Of a DNA stretch of 64,000 bases, positions 7,546-16,277 are shown one piece after another. The notes below the pieces were generated by a model. The model saw nothing but the letters and a program-made list of their open reading frames with translations, had not been told where the DNA came from and searched no databases. This DNA is from Bacteroidota bacterium (GTDB lineage: Bacteria; Bacteroidota; Bacteroidia; Chitinophagales; Chitinophagaceae): assembly GCA_024640255.1 (NCBI GenBank), contig JAHEFI010000003.1, positions 62,001 to 126,000 on the forward strand, given 5' to 3'. The number at the start of each line of letters is the position of its first letter. Position 1 is the stretch's first letter. Made by a program: the position numbers and the translations under genes.

Positions 7546-9312
7546 GATTGGCTTAATTAACATTTCAGATAAAAATATATTTCTTTCTAAAAATGGTGTC
7601 TGATCTTCTAACGGTCTTCGTACCATTTTTTTATTCTGATCTCTTATAGTACCTACCTCTATATAAGATTGATCTTCTCTGCAAATAATTTCGCAAATAA
7701 CAGGTCCTTCTGTATCAACTAACTCCTTCAATGATAAATCTAAACTTTCTTTCTTTTGTATTAATTGATATTTAAAACCAAATGCTAATGCAATTTTTTC
7801 AAAATTTGGACAACTAACGCCATTATTTGGGTCTACTCCAATAACTCTACCTCTAAATAATTCACTTTGTCTTCTTCTAATAATTCCGTAAACATTATTA
7901 TTAATAATAATAATTTTTACCGGAATTTTATTATGAATTATTGTTTGTAACTCTTGCAAATTCATCATTATTGATCCATCACCTACTACTACGAATACGG
8001 GATTTTGCGAAGCATAATATGCTCCAATTGATCCAGGTAGTGCAAATCCCATAGCACCTTGGGAGATAGGATGAATTGCTCTCTGATTATTACCGAAATT
8101 AAAATTTGTTGGGATAATAACCTCAATGAATCCTGAATCTGTAACAATAGAACATGTTTCAGGTAAAATTTCAGAAAGGGATTTAGTTAACTCATAGAGA
8201 TCAATCTTATCTGATTGAGTGAAGGTTTGTTCAATTTGTGAAAATTTATTTTTCCAATGTAAGCACTTTTCTACCCAATCGGGAACTTTACATGAAAATT
8301 CTAAATCATTTAATTTTGTTAACAATAATTTTACATCAATCTCTAATAATTTATCAATTCTAATTCCATTTTTACTGTGTTCAACAGGATCAATATCAAC
8401 AACCACTATTTCAGCATCTCTTGCAAAATCGCAAAATTCAACACCAGTTGAATAAGTAGATAATCTATTGCCAAGTACTAACACAAAATCACTGTTCTGA
8501 ATACAAAAATTTCCTGCACGACTTGCACCCATGGAACCAATTGAGCCAATTGACAGTTTATTTTTAGACCCATATATATCAGGAGCAGAATTTGAATAAA
8601 CTAATGGAATATTTTGTGATTCTATAAATAAACGCAAGCTTTCTTCTGCTGATGCTGATCTAATACCCGAACCAATTAATACAACTGGTTTTTTAGCTTT
8701 TGTTAACTTATTTGCTAGATCTGAAATATCTTTATCACTATATATAGTATTATTTTTATCTATTTTTGTATTACAAATTTCGATATCAATATTTGCACTT
8801 TGAAGATCAAGGGGAATATCTAACCAAACTGGTCCTGGCCTACCATCTGTTGCATAAAAAAGTGCCTTTTTCATTTCTTCAATTATATCACTTCCTTTAT
8901 GTAACATGGCAGAATACTTAGTAATAGATTTTATTATAGGAATTATATCTGCTTCTTGTTGGCCAAATGTTCTTATTTTTAATCCAGTATAATTAGTTGT
9001 TTCGTTTAATATGTTTTGTCCAGATATAAATATACATGGTATGTTATCCTGCCATGCTGACAAAACTCCTGTGATTGTATTTGTACTTGCACAACCAGTA
9101 GAAACCAGACAAGCTCCAATTTTTCCTGAATATTGCGCATAACCTACAGCCGCAAATGCAGCTGATTGCTCGTGATGTACAGCAATATTCCTGATTCTAC
9201 CATGCTTAGCAATTGCATCAGTTAAAAATAGAGCTCCCCTACCTGAAACAGAAAAAATTGTATCAGTACCTAAATTGTATATTGAATTAATTATGTAATC
9301 TGCAACTCTCAT
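7537..9312 (-). CDS. Thiamine-diphosphate-dependent carboligase (acetolactate-synthase-like)
   Basis: A 591-residue member of the acetohydroxyacid synthase / pyruvate oxidase family. The cofactor-activating glutamate is Glu48 (HHEQSAA). The ThDP/metal motif runs from GDGS at 444-447 to NNN at 471-473. The three-domain layout is complete. The family decarboxylates a 2-keto acid such as pyruvate and attaches the two-carbon unit to an acceptor. The sugar-pathway precedent is YerE, which adds an acetyl unit to a keto-sugar in yersiniose synthesis. The neighbours encode a NeuB-type synthase and an aldehyde-generating LuxC/LuxE pair. No small regulatory subunit gene and no branched-chain amino acid genes are nearby, so a biosynthetic role outside isoleucine/valine metabolism is favoured. 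Confidence 0.85.
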   Translation of the reverse strand: MRVADYIINSIYNLGTDTIFSVSGRGALFLTDAIAKHGRIRNIAVHHEQSAAFAAVGYAQYSGKIGACLVSTGCASTNTITGVLSAWQDNIPCIFISGQNILNETTNYTGLKIRTFGQQEADIIPIIKSITKYSAMLHKGSDIIEEMKKALFYATDGRPGPVWLDIPLDLQSANIDIEICNTKIDKNNTIYSDKDISDLANKLTKAKKPVVLIGSGIRSASAEESLRLFIESQNIPLVYSNSAPDIYGSKNKLSIGSIGSMGASRAGNFCIQNSDFVLVLGNRLSTYSTGVEFCDFARDAEIVVVDIDPVEHSKNGIRIDKLLEIDVKLLLTKLNDLEFSCKVPDWVEKCLHWKNKFSQIEQTFTQSDKIDLYELTKSLSEILPETCSIVTDSGFIEVIIPTNFNFGNNQRAIHPISQGAMGFALPGSIGAYYASQNPVFVVVGDGSIMMNLQELQTIIHNKIPVKIIIINNNVYGIIRRRQSELFRGRVIGVDPNNGVSCPNFEKIALAFGFKYQLIQKKESLDLSLKELVDTEGPVICEIICREDQSYIEVGTIRDQNKKMVRRPLEDQTPFLERNIFLSEMLIKPIKQ

Positions 9313-9794
9313 TATATAGAAGGTTTAAAGGTATTAAGTATATCAGGAATTGCTACTATAAATTCAGCGCTACAAGTTAGTTGTTCATTTATAAAACCAG
9401 CTGCAGAACCTTTTGCAATGCCCCTTCGAAATGAATCTAAATTCGCATGAATTATTAATTGTTCTCCAGGTATAATTTTTCTTTTAAATTTAACATTATT
9501 AATACTTAAAAAATTTGTTTTTTTACCTTTATGCTCTTCTAGTGTTAAAAAAGTCATAATAAAGGTTTGAACGAGTGTTTCAATTTGTATAAATCCTGGT
9601 ACATTAGGCTCATCTTCGAAATGTGCAGGGAAAAACCATTCATTATATGAAAAACACTTTATTCCTTTTGCTGATATACCAGGTTTAACATCAAAAACTT
9701 TATCTACAAATAATAGTGGATATCTATTTTGTTGACATTTCTTGATTTCAGGTATATCGTAAAATAATCCTAATTTTTGACTATCACTATTCAT
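9312..9794 (-). CDS. FabZ/FabA-like hot-dog dehydratase
   Basis: A 160-residue hot-dog-fold protein resembling 3-hydroxyacyl-ACP dehydratase FabZ. Characteristic segments are RYPLLFVDKV at 24-33, the catalytic His58 in FFPAHF, PNVPGF, and Glu72 in IQIETLVQ. Length is normal for FabZ (about 145-165). It overlaps the ACP gene by 8 bp at its start and shares one base with the thiamine-diphosphate gene at its end, so it is translationally coupled to both. It probably dehydrates a 3-hydroxyacyl group on the dedicated ACP. The preference between FabZ-like dehydration and a thioesterase-like hot-dog activity rests on the conserved His/Glu pair. Confidence 0.85.
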   Translation of the reverse strand: MNSDSQKLGLFYDIPEIKKCQQNRYPLLFVDKVFDVKPGISAKGIKCFSYNEWFFPAHFEDEPNVPGFIQIETLVQTFIMTFLTLEEHKGKKTNFLSINNVKFKRKIIPGEQLIIHANLDSFRRGIAKGSAAGFINEQLTCSAEFIVAIPDILNTFKPSI

Positions 9795-10032
9795 TAAATG
9801 AAATATTATATTTTAATAATATTTCCATACCTTTTTTATAACTTGAAAAATCAATAATATCATCAATTTCCATTTCTATTTTAAAAGCGTCTTCTAATGA
9901 AGCCATTAAACCCATATGTCCAACACTATCCCATTCAATTATATCTTGATATTTTAAATCAATTAATTTAGATTCATCTATGCCAAATGTTTCTTTAAAT
10001 ACAGAGTTGTAGGTTTTTAATTTTTCATTCAT
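9787..10032 (-). CDS. Acyl carrier protein
   Basis: An 81-residue acidic protein with the phosphopantetheine attachment motif WDSVGHM, the modified residue being Ser36. It is the first gene of the 11-gene operon and the only free-standing carrier protein found in the window. It would carry acyl intermediates for the FabZ-like, FabG-like, FabD and LuxC/LuxE proteins downstream. It might also accept a glyceryl group from the FkbH-like protein at 11351-13207, since FkbH proteins load an ACP (inference from family knowledge). The start is ATG at 10032, with a candidate -7 promoter element 16 bp upstream. Confidence 0.9.
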   Translation of the reverse strand: MNEKLKTYNSVFKETFGIDESKLIDLKYQDIIEWDSVGHMGLMASLEDAFKIEMEIDDIIDFSSYKKGMEILLKYNISFNE

Positions 10033-10047
10033 ATTTTATAATTTTTA

Positions 10048-10055
10048 CAAATTTA
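10048..10055 (-). promoter_or_regulatory. Candidate Bacteroidota -7 element for the ACP operon
   Basis: On the minus strand TAAATTTG matches the Bacteroidota -7 consensus TAnnTTTG, 16 nt before the ACP start codon. No clear TTG -33 element stands at the expected spacing, and the surroundings are very AT-rich, so a chance match is possible. Confidence 0.35.
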
Positions 10056-10112
10056 ATATTAAATAATATATTCATCTAATAAATTAAGTTGAAAGAATCA
10101 ACAATTTTTAGC

Positions 10113-11234
10113 TTAATTTAAAATTTTAATCAATTTATTGTTTATTTTTTTGATATCATAATTGTCTTCAGCAATTTTTCGACTTTCTAATCCCATTGAT
10201 ATTATACAATCTGGATTTTCAATAAACCAAATCATTTTTTCAGCTAATTTTTCAAAATCAAATGGCGGAATTAAAAAACCATTTTCACCCTCTTTAACAG
10301 TTTCTCTACATCCTGGAACATCTGTTGTTAATATAGGCCTTCCAACTGCGAGTGCTTCTTGTGAACTTCTAGGAACACCTTCTCGATATGATGGAAGAAC
10401 AAAAACAGAAGATAAATTTAACCAGTATAAAACATCCTTAACAACACCAGGATACACTAAAATTTTGTTTTTAACTAATTCTTCTAATTCTTTTAAATTT
10501 AAAGAATTAGGACTTGTATTATCAGTTCCTCCTAAAACTATAAATTCGGTAAGGGGATGTTTTTTTTTCACAATTAAGGCAGCTTTTATAAATTCATTGA
10601 TTCCTTTTTCTTTCAGTAATCTGCCTATAAATAGAAATTTTATAGAAATTATTGACGGTTCAATGTAAGGAAAAGCATTTAAATCTACTCCAATTCCTCC
10701 TAGTATAAATGAATTATTAACTTTGATATTGTTTTTGATTATTAGATCATGATAGTCATCTTTATTTAAAAAAATTAAGTTTGTTGTAAATGGTAAAGAA
10801 ATACTATAAAGAAATATTTGTGTGTATTTTATTAAACAAGTTTTAAATGCAATTCCATTTGGCTGGTTTGTAAAAGCATACCCTAAACCTTCAAGCATGC
10901 CTATTATCTTTTTAATTTTCGCTAATCTCGCAGCAATTGTTCCATAAATGACAGGTTTTACAAAAAAACTAAAAACAATATCAGGTTTTATTTGTTTAAA
11001 ATGATTTTTAAGTTCGATGATAGTTTTTAAATCAATTAAAATATTAAGTCCTGATCTAGATAATTTATAGTCAATTGTTACAGCTCCGATTTTTTCAAAA
11101 TATATTTTATCCTCATTTGAAAAATCAATTGCGAAAATATAAATAGTGTGCCCTTCATTAATTAGCTGTTTTATTAATGGAAGTCGAAATTGAATTATAG
11201 AGCCAACTATAGTGCCAACAATTGCTATTTTCAT
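10113..11234 (-). CDS. GT4-family glycosyltransferase (PglA-like)
   Basis: A 373-residue GT-B glycosyltransferase. The N-terminal domain begins MKIAIVGT. The C-terminal nucleotide-sugar domain has FIGRLLKEKG and the donor-binding signature EGVPRSSQEALAVGRP, followed by DVPGCRETV. This signature is typical of GT4 enzymes such as PglA that transfer an N-acetylhexosamine to a lipid-linked acceptor. It acts at the cytoplasmic face of the inner membrane. It is separated from the ACP gene by 80 bp and from the FkbH-like gene by 116 bp, so it may be transcribed alone or with the latter. Donor and linkage cannot be read from sequence. Confidence 0.88.
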   Translation of the reverse strand: MKIAIVGTIVGSIIQFRLPLIKQLINEGHTIYIFAIDFSNEDKIYFEKIGAVTIDYKLSRSGLNILIDLKTIIELKNHFKQIKPDIVFSFFVKPVIYGTIAARLAKIKKIIGMLEGLGYAFTNQPNGIAFKTCLIKYTQIFLYSISLPFTTNLIFLNKDDYHDLIIKNNIKVNNSFILGGIGVDLNAFPYIEPSIISIKFLFIGRLLKEKGINEFIKAALIVKKKHPLTEFIVLGGTDNTSPNSLNLKELEELVKNKILVYPGVVKDVLYWLNLSSVFVLPSYREGVPRSSQEALAVGRPILTTDVPGCRETVKEGENGFLIPPFDFEKLAEKMIWFIENPDCIISMGLESRKIAEDNYDIKKINNKLIKILN

Positions 11235-11350
11235 AAATCTATTTATAACTTTAATATGTAAATGTTTGAAAACTTCATATTAATAGACCATTACATAATT
11301 TGTCAGAATACTACTTTGGTATGTAATTAAAATATCTGAATGAGTTTTTT

Positions 11351-13207
11351 TCAAAAGCCAGACTCATTGAAAATTTTTAGAAGGGAAGGATTTTTTGAAA
11401 GTATTTCCTTTGTTAATGTTAGATTAGTTGTGTTATCGATAGGCCCAACTAATACTGCACCTATTTGTGTTAGTTTTTCTAAAATTGGTTTATTTCTATT
11501 TGTATTAACAAATTTTATTTGAAAAGTATTTGTTAAAGAAATGTTTTCTGAAAACCAAGAAAAAATTGCTTCTTCTACTCTTTTCTCAGCAACCCTACAT
11601 GACATTACAAAATCTATTATAATGGTATTTAATCCCGAATGTTCCCATCTCAAAAAACCCACTATCCCATAATCTCCAAATCGGTCAGAGACAGACCAGC
11701 ATATTGATTGATTTATTGTAAGTAAATTATAAAAATCATCTTTATTATATTTAATTCCTGAAATATTAAATTGGTTCGATCTCATAACAAGTTCATAACA
11801 TCTATCTTTATTCTGAAGAGGGTCGAGAATTATAAGTTTCATTTCACAATATTTTAAAAATTCATCTATATCACCTGTATAGGTTGTTTTGGTACTTAAT
11901 CGCTTGCTCTCAGTTAAATATGAAAGTCTACGTTTGGATGAAAGATTTGATAATAGAGGATTGAATTCTGGAAAAGATAATAAATTTAGTCCTTCCAAAG
12001 CATCATAACAACGCACTTCTGGGCAATTTTTAGAGACCTCAGTTCGTTCAAATAAACTATCGTCGATTAAAGCAATTGTATTCATACCAATATTCATTTC
12101 ACGTGCAATACTTTTTATATTTTCACTTTTTGGAAGCCAATTTATTTTTGGAAAAAGTAAATACTCATCTAAAGATAATTGTTTAATTTTCTCCCAAGCA
12201 ATTTCAAAATTATTTTTACTGCAAACAGAACATATAATTCCCCTTGAATCTAATTCCATAATAAGAGAAACCATATGTTCATTAACCTTTACGCCATCCG
12301 CACCAGCATCACCTATAACTCCTTCCCACAATGTATTATCAAGATCAAAAACCAAACACTTTATATGCTGTTCAGTTTCAGAATGTGCTAATTTGAAGTT
12401 ATCTGTAACTTCAAATTGCATTTGTGATTCTTTTTTGACTTTATTAAAAATAAGGTCGTATCCACTACTATTAAACTTCACTATATGTAACCAAGATATA
12501 ACAACTTTTAAAGATGTTTGTCCTTCATTCCATAGTCGTGCACGAAAATTATTTCCAGTCGGTAACGATTCTTGATGTATGAAGTATTGGTTTAATCCAG
12601 GAGATGCTTCGAAACGGGTTCGATATTGAACACCATTTTTATTATATATCTCAAATTGAAATCCTGCCAATTCTGTATTTAGGGAATAAAACTGAAAGAA
12701 TAATCCATCATATTTATCCTCTTTTTTTGTCTCTGAAAAAAGAGGATAACTCTTTAATAAAAGCCAATATAAAATTTCATTTAACTTCCGTTTTTTAGAA
12801 ACTATAATCAACATCCCAGATAAAAAACTTATAAATTTTTCAATTGAGTTTAATAAATATGTGAGCTTCCTTAAAAAAGAAAGTGTATAGAGGCGTGGAG
12901 ATTGAGGCCATTGAGTTTCTAGTTTTGCCCATCGCCTAAATTCGATATATACAGAGAAACCATCACCACCAGGAACTTCAGAAATTTTATTTATTCCATC
13001 AACGAATCGAGAACATTTATAATCTGCTCTTTTGACATATAAAGGACAAGTTGTGTAACAGTCAGGCGCAGAACATTCAACACAATGTTCCTCCCATTGA
13101 AGAAAAGCACTTTTAGAAATCATTTGTGAAACATCAATAGTTTCTTCAATAATTACTTTTTTATTTAATTGGTTAGCTTTAAATTTTGACCAAGCTATTT
13201 CAAACAT
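11351..13207 (-). CDS. FkbH-like HAD-IIIC protein with Cys-rich N-terminal extension
   Basis: A 618-residue protein. Residues about 282-470 form a HAD-IIIC/FkbH domain (DLDNTLWEGVIG at 288-299, catalytic Asp288 and Asp290). The C-terminal 150 residues resemble the GNAT-like domain of FkbH proteins (RCYELVMRSNQFN; CRVAEKRVE). FkbH takes 1,3-bisphosphoglycerate and loads a glyceryl unit onto an ACP; related proteins in glycan loci are less defined. The unusual part is the first ~280 residues: Cys42, Cys45, Cys50, Cys54 followed by Pro and then Cys65 (Cx2Cx4Cx3CP), which could bind zinc or an Fe-S cluster, then a segment of no recognised fold. The dedicated ACP gene lies 1.3 kb downstream. Confidence 0.82.
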   Translation of the reverse strand: MFEIAWSKFKANQLNKKVIIEETIDVSQMISKSAFLQWEEHCVECSAPDCYTTCPLYVKRADYKCSRFVDGINKISEVPGGDGFSVYIEFRRWAKLETQWPQSPRLYTLSFLRKLTYLLNSIEKFISFLSGMLIIVSKKRKLNEILYWLLLKSYPLFSETKKEDKYDGLFFQFYSLNTELAGFQFEIYNKNGVQYRTRFEASPGLNQYFIHQESLPTGNNFRARLWNEGQTSLKVVISWLHIVKFNSSGYDLIFNKVKKESQMQFEVTDNFKLAHSETEQHIKCLVFDLDNTLWEGVIGDAGADGVKVNEHMVSLIMELDSRGIICSVCSKNNFEIAWEKIKQLSLDEYLLFPKINWLPKSENIKSIAREMNIGMNTIALIDDSLFERTEVSKNCPEVRCYDALEGLNLLSFPEFNPLLSNLSSKRRLSYLTESKRLSTKTTYTGDIDEFLKYCEMKLIILDPLQNKDRCYELVMRSNQFNISGIKYNKDDFYNLLTINQSICWSVSDRFGDYGIVGFLRWEHSGLNTIIIDFVMSCRVAEKRVEEAIFSWFSENISLTNTFQIKFVNTNRNKPILEKLTQIGAVLVGPIDNTTNLTLTKEILSKNPSLLKIFNESGF

Positions 13208-13342
13208 ATGTTTAATAAATTAAATTTATAATAAATAAAAACTAAATTTTTACATTTTTAGAACTACAATTCAGAGTTACAATCTAATTAAAATTTACCG
13301 ATTATATTCTTGGTTTCTTTGAACATTATTTTTCAAAAAAAT

Positions 13343-14329
13343 TTAAGCCCTACTCTTGATTGAATTAATGAGTGCGCGACGGAACCGTGCTATCTTTGGG
13401 TAATTGATTTCAAGATTTATATTAACAGGATTATCACTAAATACATTAAACCTAGGAATTCCTTTATTTAAATCAATTCTAGATTTTACTTTTTGCGCTT
13501 CACTTGTAAAACATAAATCAAAATACTTTCTCGCCGATTTAAATGAAAGTTCGTTAGTCGAACCATGTGGAAATGAAAAACTAGTAGGAATTATGCCAAT
13601 TTCTTGACTGACACGACTAATTGATTCTGAAGCTTCATTTTCTAGTTGTTCTTCAGTCATCCAAGCCCAAGGTGTATGACTAACCCCATGTAGTCCTATC
13701 TCAATTGTGCCAGTTTTTACTGCCTTTTGTATTTCTCGCCAATTTGCTGGTTCCCAATCTTGTACAACATTAACATCAAGACTTGCTTGCCAATTTTGTC
13801 CATCAAATATAAATTCTTCTTGACGAATTGACAGTGGTGATATTTGATTCTTAAAACAGAATCGCCATAATGCATCAATTACTTTTGGAATTGCACTTAG
13901 TGACCCCAATTTAGCTTCAAAATCAAAATCCCCTCGACGGAAACCAATTTTCAAAGGACATGTATGCCATAATTGTCTTTCTAAGCCAAAAATAGATGGC
14001 TCAATACCATTATCTATCCAGCCGGTTGTAAGGAAAACAAGTGCAGACACATTATAATGATTGAGTATTGGACATCCAATGTCAATAACTGAACGTAATC
14101 CATCGTCAAAAGTTATTAATATTCCAGGTTCGGTAGCTTCACCATCTAAATATTTTTGAACATCACCTAGCGAAATAACTTTAGCATTATTATGACACCA
14201 CGAAATACATTTCTCAAAATCCCTATCTTGAATTATATAAGAACTGTAACCTCTATATTTTGCATACTCCGGTATTTCGCGTCTCAATCCATGAAACATC
14301 AGTACAGTAAGATCAGAATTAGGTTGCAT
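13343..14329 (-). CDS. NodB-type polysaccharide deacetylase
   Basis: A 328-residue member of the carbohydrate esterase 4 / NodB group, which removes N- or O-acetyl groups from sugars using a divalent metal. Visible motifs are MFHG near the N-terminus, TFDDG at 73-77 (catalytic base and metal aspartates), HGVSHTPW for the two metal histidines, and FPHG in place of the common FPYG. No signal peptide is seen, so action on a cytoplasmic lipid-linked or nucleotide-linked intermediate is more likely than on exported polymer. It ends 135 bp before the FkbH-like gene and starts 3 bp after the upstream 586-residue protein gene, so these two are probably cotranscribed. Confidence 0.87.
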   Translation of the reverse strand: MQPNSDLTVLMFHGLRREIPEYAKYRGYSSYIIQDRDFEKCISWCHNNAKVISLGDVQKYLDGEATEPGILITFDDGLRSVIDIGCPILNHYNVSALVFLTTGWIDNGIEPSIFGLERQLWHTCPLKIGFRRGDFDFEAKLGSLSAIPKVIDALWRFCFKNQISPLSIRQEEFIFDGQNWQASLDVNVVQDWEPANWREIQKAVKTGTIEIGLHGVSHTPWAWMTEEQLENEASESISRVSQEIGIIPTSFSFPHGSTNELSFKSARKYFDLCFTSEAQKVKSRIDLNKGIPRFNVFSDNPVNINLEINYPKIARFRRALINSIKSRA

Positions 14330-14332
14330 ATT

Positions 14333-16093
14333 TTAATCAATTATTAATAGATTATCAAACATTTTGGAATCAAATTTCGAATAAATACTATTGGCAAGTT
14401 TCCGTTGATTTTTCTTTAAATCTTGCAAAACTAAAGGGGGCATTGAAATAACCTCATTTATAAACTCACATAATTGTTCTGGTGTATTACAATTATGGAT
14501 ATAATTTGAAGCTGATCTAAGTGGATCAGCACACCATAATTCATCCCATGCAACATGAGCGACAAGTTTACCATTTTGAATTGCCTCTATTACCGCCGAA
14601 CTTGAACTATATAAGACAAGATCTGATACATTCAATTGACTACTCAAGGATGTTTGATTATCAATTCGACTTATCCCAAGTTTTTTTAATTCATTGCCGA
14701 TTCTATAATTCTCTCTATTCCATCCTTGTGGATGCGGTCGAATAGTTACAATACAGTTATGTAATAATTTCGGAAAATAAATTATCCAATTTCTAAATAC
14801 ATATAATTCTGAAGGATTACCGACAACTATCAAAACACGCAAAATAGGTTTTTCAATACCTGTAGAAATTTCATTAGATTCTGATATATATCGATTACTT
14901 CCAATATTAACGACTGGATCAAATCTTTTCCAAAAATTTTGAAGCCAAGAATTAAATCCGTTTCCTGCTGCCCAAATTATGTCTGGGCGAGGTAATTTCG
15001 GAGAATTTTTATATTCACCAAGATAAAGATAGGCTTTATTGTAAGCCGAATGTGCAAATCCAACGACTTTGGCTTTTGGTAGATAAGTTTTTGAAGCCAT
15101 TATTATTGCACGCTCTATGCCTTTCTCTTCGTATGGAAAACATATAATTTTTGGCTTAATATATTTAAGCAGAGTTTGAGTAGCCCTTAAAAGACCAAAT
15201 TCAGAAAAACATAAAGGCTCTAAAAAATGTTTCTCAAAATATCTTTTAGAAAAAGTATTACAATTTACACTTCCAATTTTTAATTTAGGCAAATCTTTAC
15301 TTAAATTTTTCATGTGTTTACTAAGCAGAATTGAGTTTTTTAGGCACCATATTAAGTCCCAAATATTCAATAACTTATAATCAAATACGAATTGTCCATT
15401 TAATTTGGATAATGATTTTCTAGCAGTTTTTTCATTAAAATTGCCGGATGGCTTATAAAGCCAAAATATTTTGGATTGAACTTGTTCAAATATTTTACCA
15501 AAATAATGGTCATTATAATAATTAACACTCTTGTTAGTTAAAAATAATGAAAAAACCAGCACATCGCAATCATATTTATATGCACGTGACCAAGCAAAAG
15601 GTTTCCAACGTAAAATAATAGATCCAATATTTCTTAAACGTAAAGAAAAAATGTGGATTAATTTAATTATAGAATAATTTGAACGACGACCAATCTTATT
15701 TATAATTATAAAACCACCGTCAAACAAATCATTAAGAAATAAAGTTGCTTCATCTGGTGCACCAACTATAAATAATTCTTTTTCTTTTGTAGATTGTAAA
15801 TATATTTTAAGCCCTAAACAGAAAATTAATGTTTTCACATGAGTCTGCCATAAATGAATGCGGGAACCAGGCAATAAACAAGAGTATTTGTCATTCCTTG
15901 CTGCTAAAGACGTAAGATTACAATGCCATTCCCACAAAGAATTACTCCATTCCTCCTGATTTGCACGGCATATTTCACTTATGTCAATAACATTCCAACT
16001 AGAAGTCCTATAAATATTACAATCATAAAATATACAAGAACCACTTTTACCACTTGGAAGAGAATCAAGAAAAATGATTTTAATTTTATCCAA
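14333..16093 (-). CDS. Large GT-B-like surface-carbohydrate biosynthesis protein
   Basis: A 586-residue soluble protein. The C-terminal half has TIRPHPQG and SDLVLYSSSSAVIEAI, the pattern of the GT-B domain in capsule and CDP-glycerol-type transferases, where it binds the nucleotide donor. The overall shape matches a group of uncharacterised surface-carbohydrate proteins from Leptospira and other bacteria (the LIC13510 type), as far as I can tell without a search. The start codon is TTG at 16093: the only upstream in-frame codons before a stop lack an ATG. A glycosyltransferase role is inferred, with donor unknown. A similar but distinct protein with a PFTS motif lies at 25976-27610. Confidence 0.7.
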   Translation of the reverse strand: MDKIKIIFLDSLPSGKSGSCIFYDCNIYRTSSWNVIDISEICRANQEEWSNSLWEWHCNLTSLAARNDKYSCLLPGSRIHLWQTHVKTLIFCLGLKIYLQSTKEKELFIVGAPDEATLFLNDLFDGGFIIINKIGRRSNYSIIKLIHIFSLRLRNIGSIILRWKPFAWSRAYKYDCDVLVFSLFLTNKSVNYYNDHYFGKIFEQVQSKIFWLYKPSGNFNEKTARKSLSKLNGQFVFDYKLLNIWDLIWCLKNSILLSKHMKNLSKDLPKLKIGSVNCNTFSKRYFEKHFLEPLCFSEFGLLRATQTLLKYIKPKIICFPYEEKGIERAIIMASKTYLPKAKVVGFAHSAYNKAYLYLGEYKNSPKLPRPDIIWAAGNGFNSWLQNFWKRFDPVVNIGSNRYISESNEISTGIEKPILRVLIVVGNPSELYVFRNWIIYFPKLLHNCIVTIRPHPQGWNRENYRIGNELKKLGISRIDNQTSLSSQLNVSDLVLYSSSSAVIEAIQNGKLVAHVAWDELWCADPLRSASNYIHNCNTPEQLCEFINEVISMPPLVLQDLKKNQRKLANSIYSKFDSKMFDNLLIID

Positions 16094-16277
16094 CTTTTTT
16101 TCGTTTTTTTAAATTATTATAAAACATTTTTTACATTTTAGGTATAGATTCTAAGATGTTTTGAAAAATAATCACATCAATAACAAATAAGTGGCAATTT
16201 TGCTATTATAGTTTTCGTTCATTATATATAAAACAAATGAGAAAAATTTATTTTCAATTTTATTTACAGCCTTTAAT

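Noticed and set aside
11339..11368. Hairpin at the FkbH-like stop codon as a terminator
   Set aside because: The stem is only 7-8 bp with a 16-nt loop and no T-run, so too weak to list.
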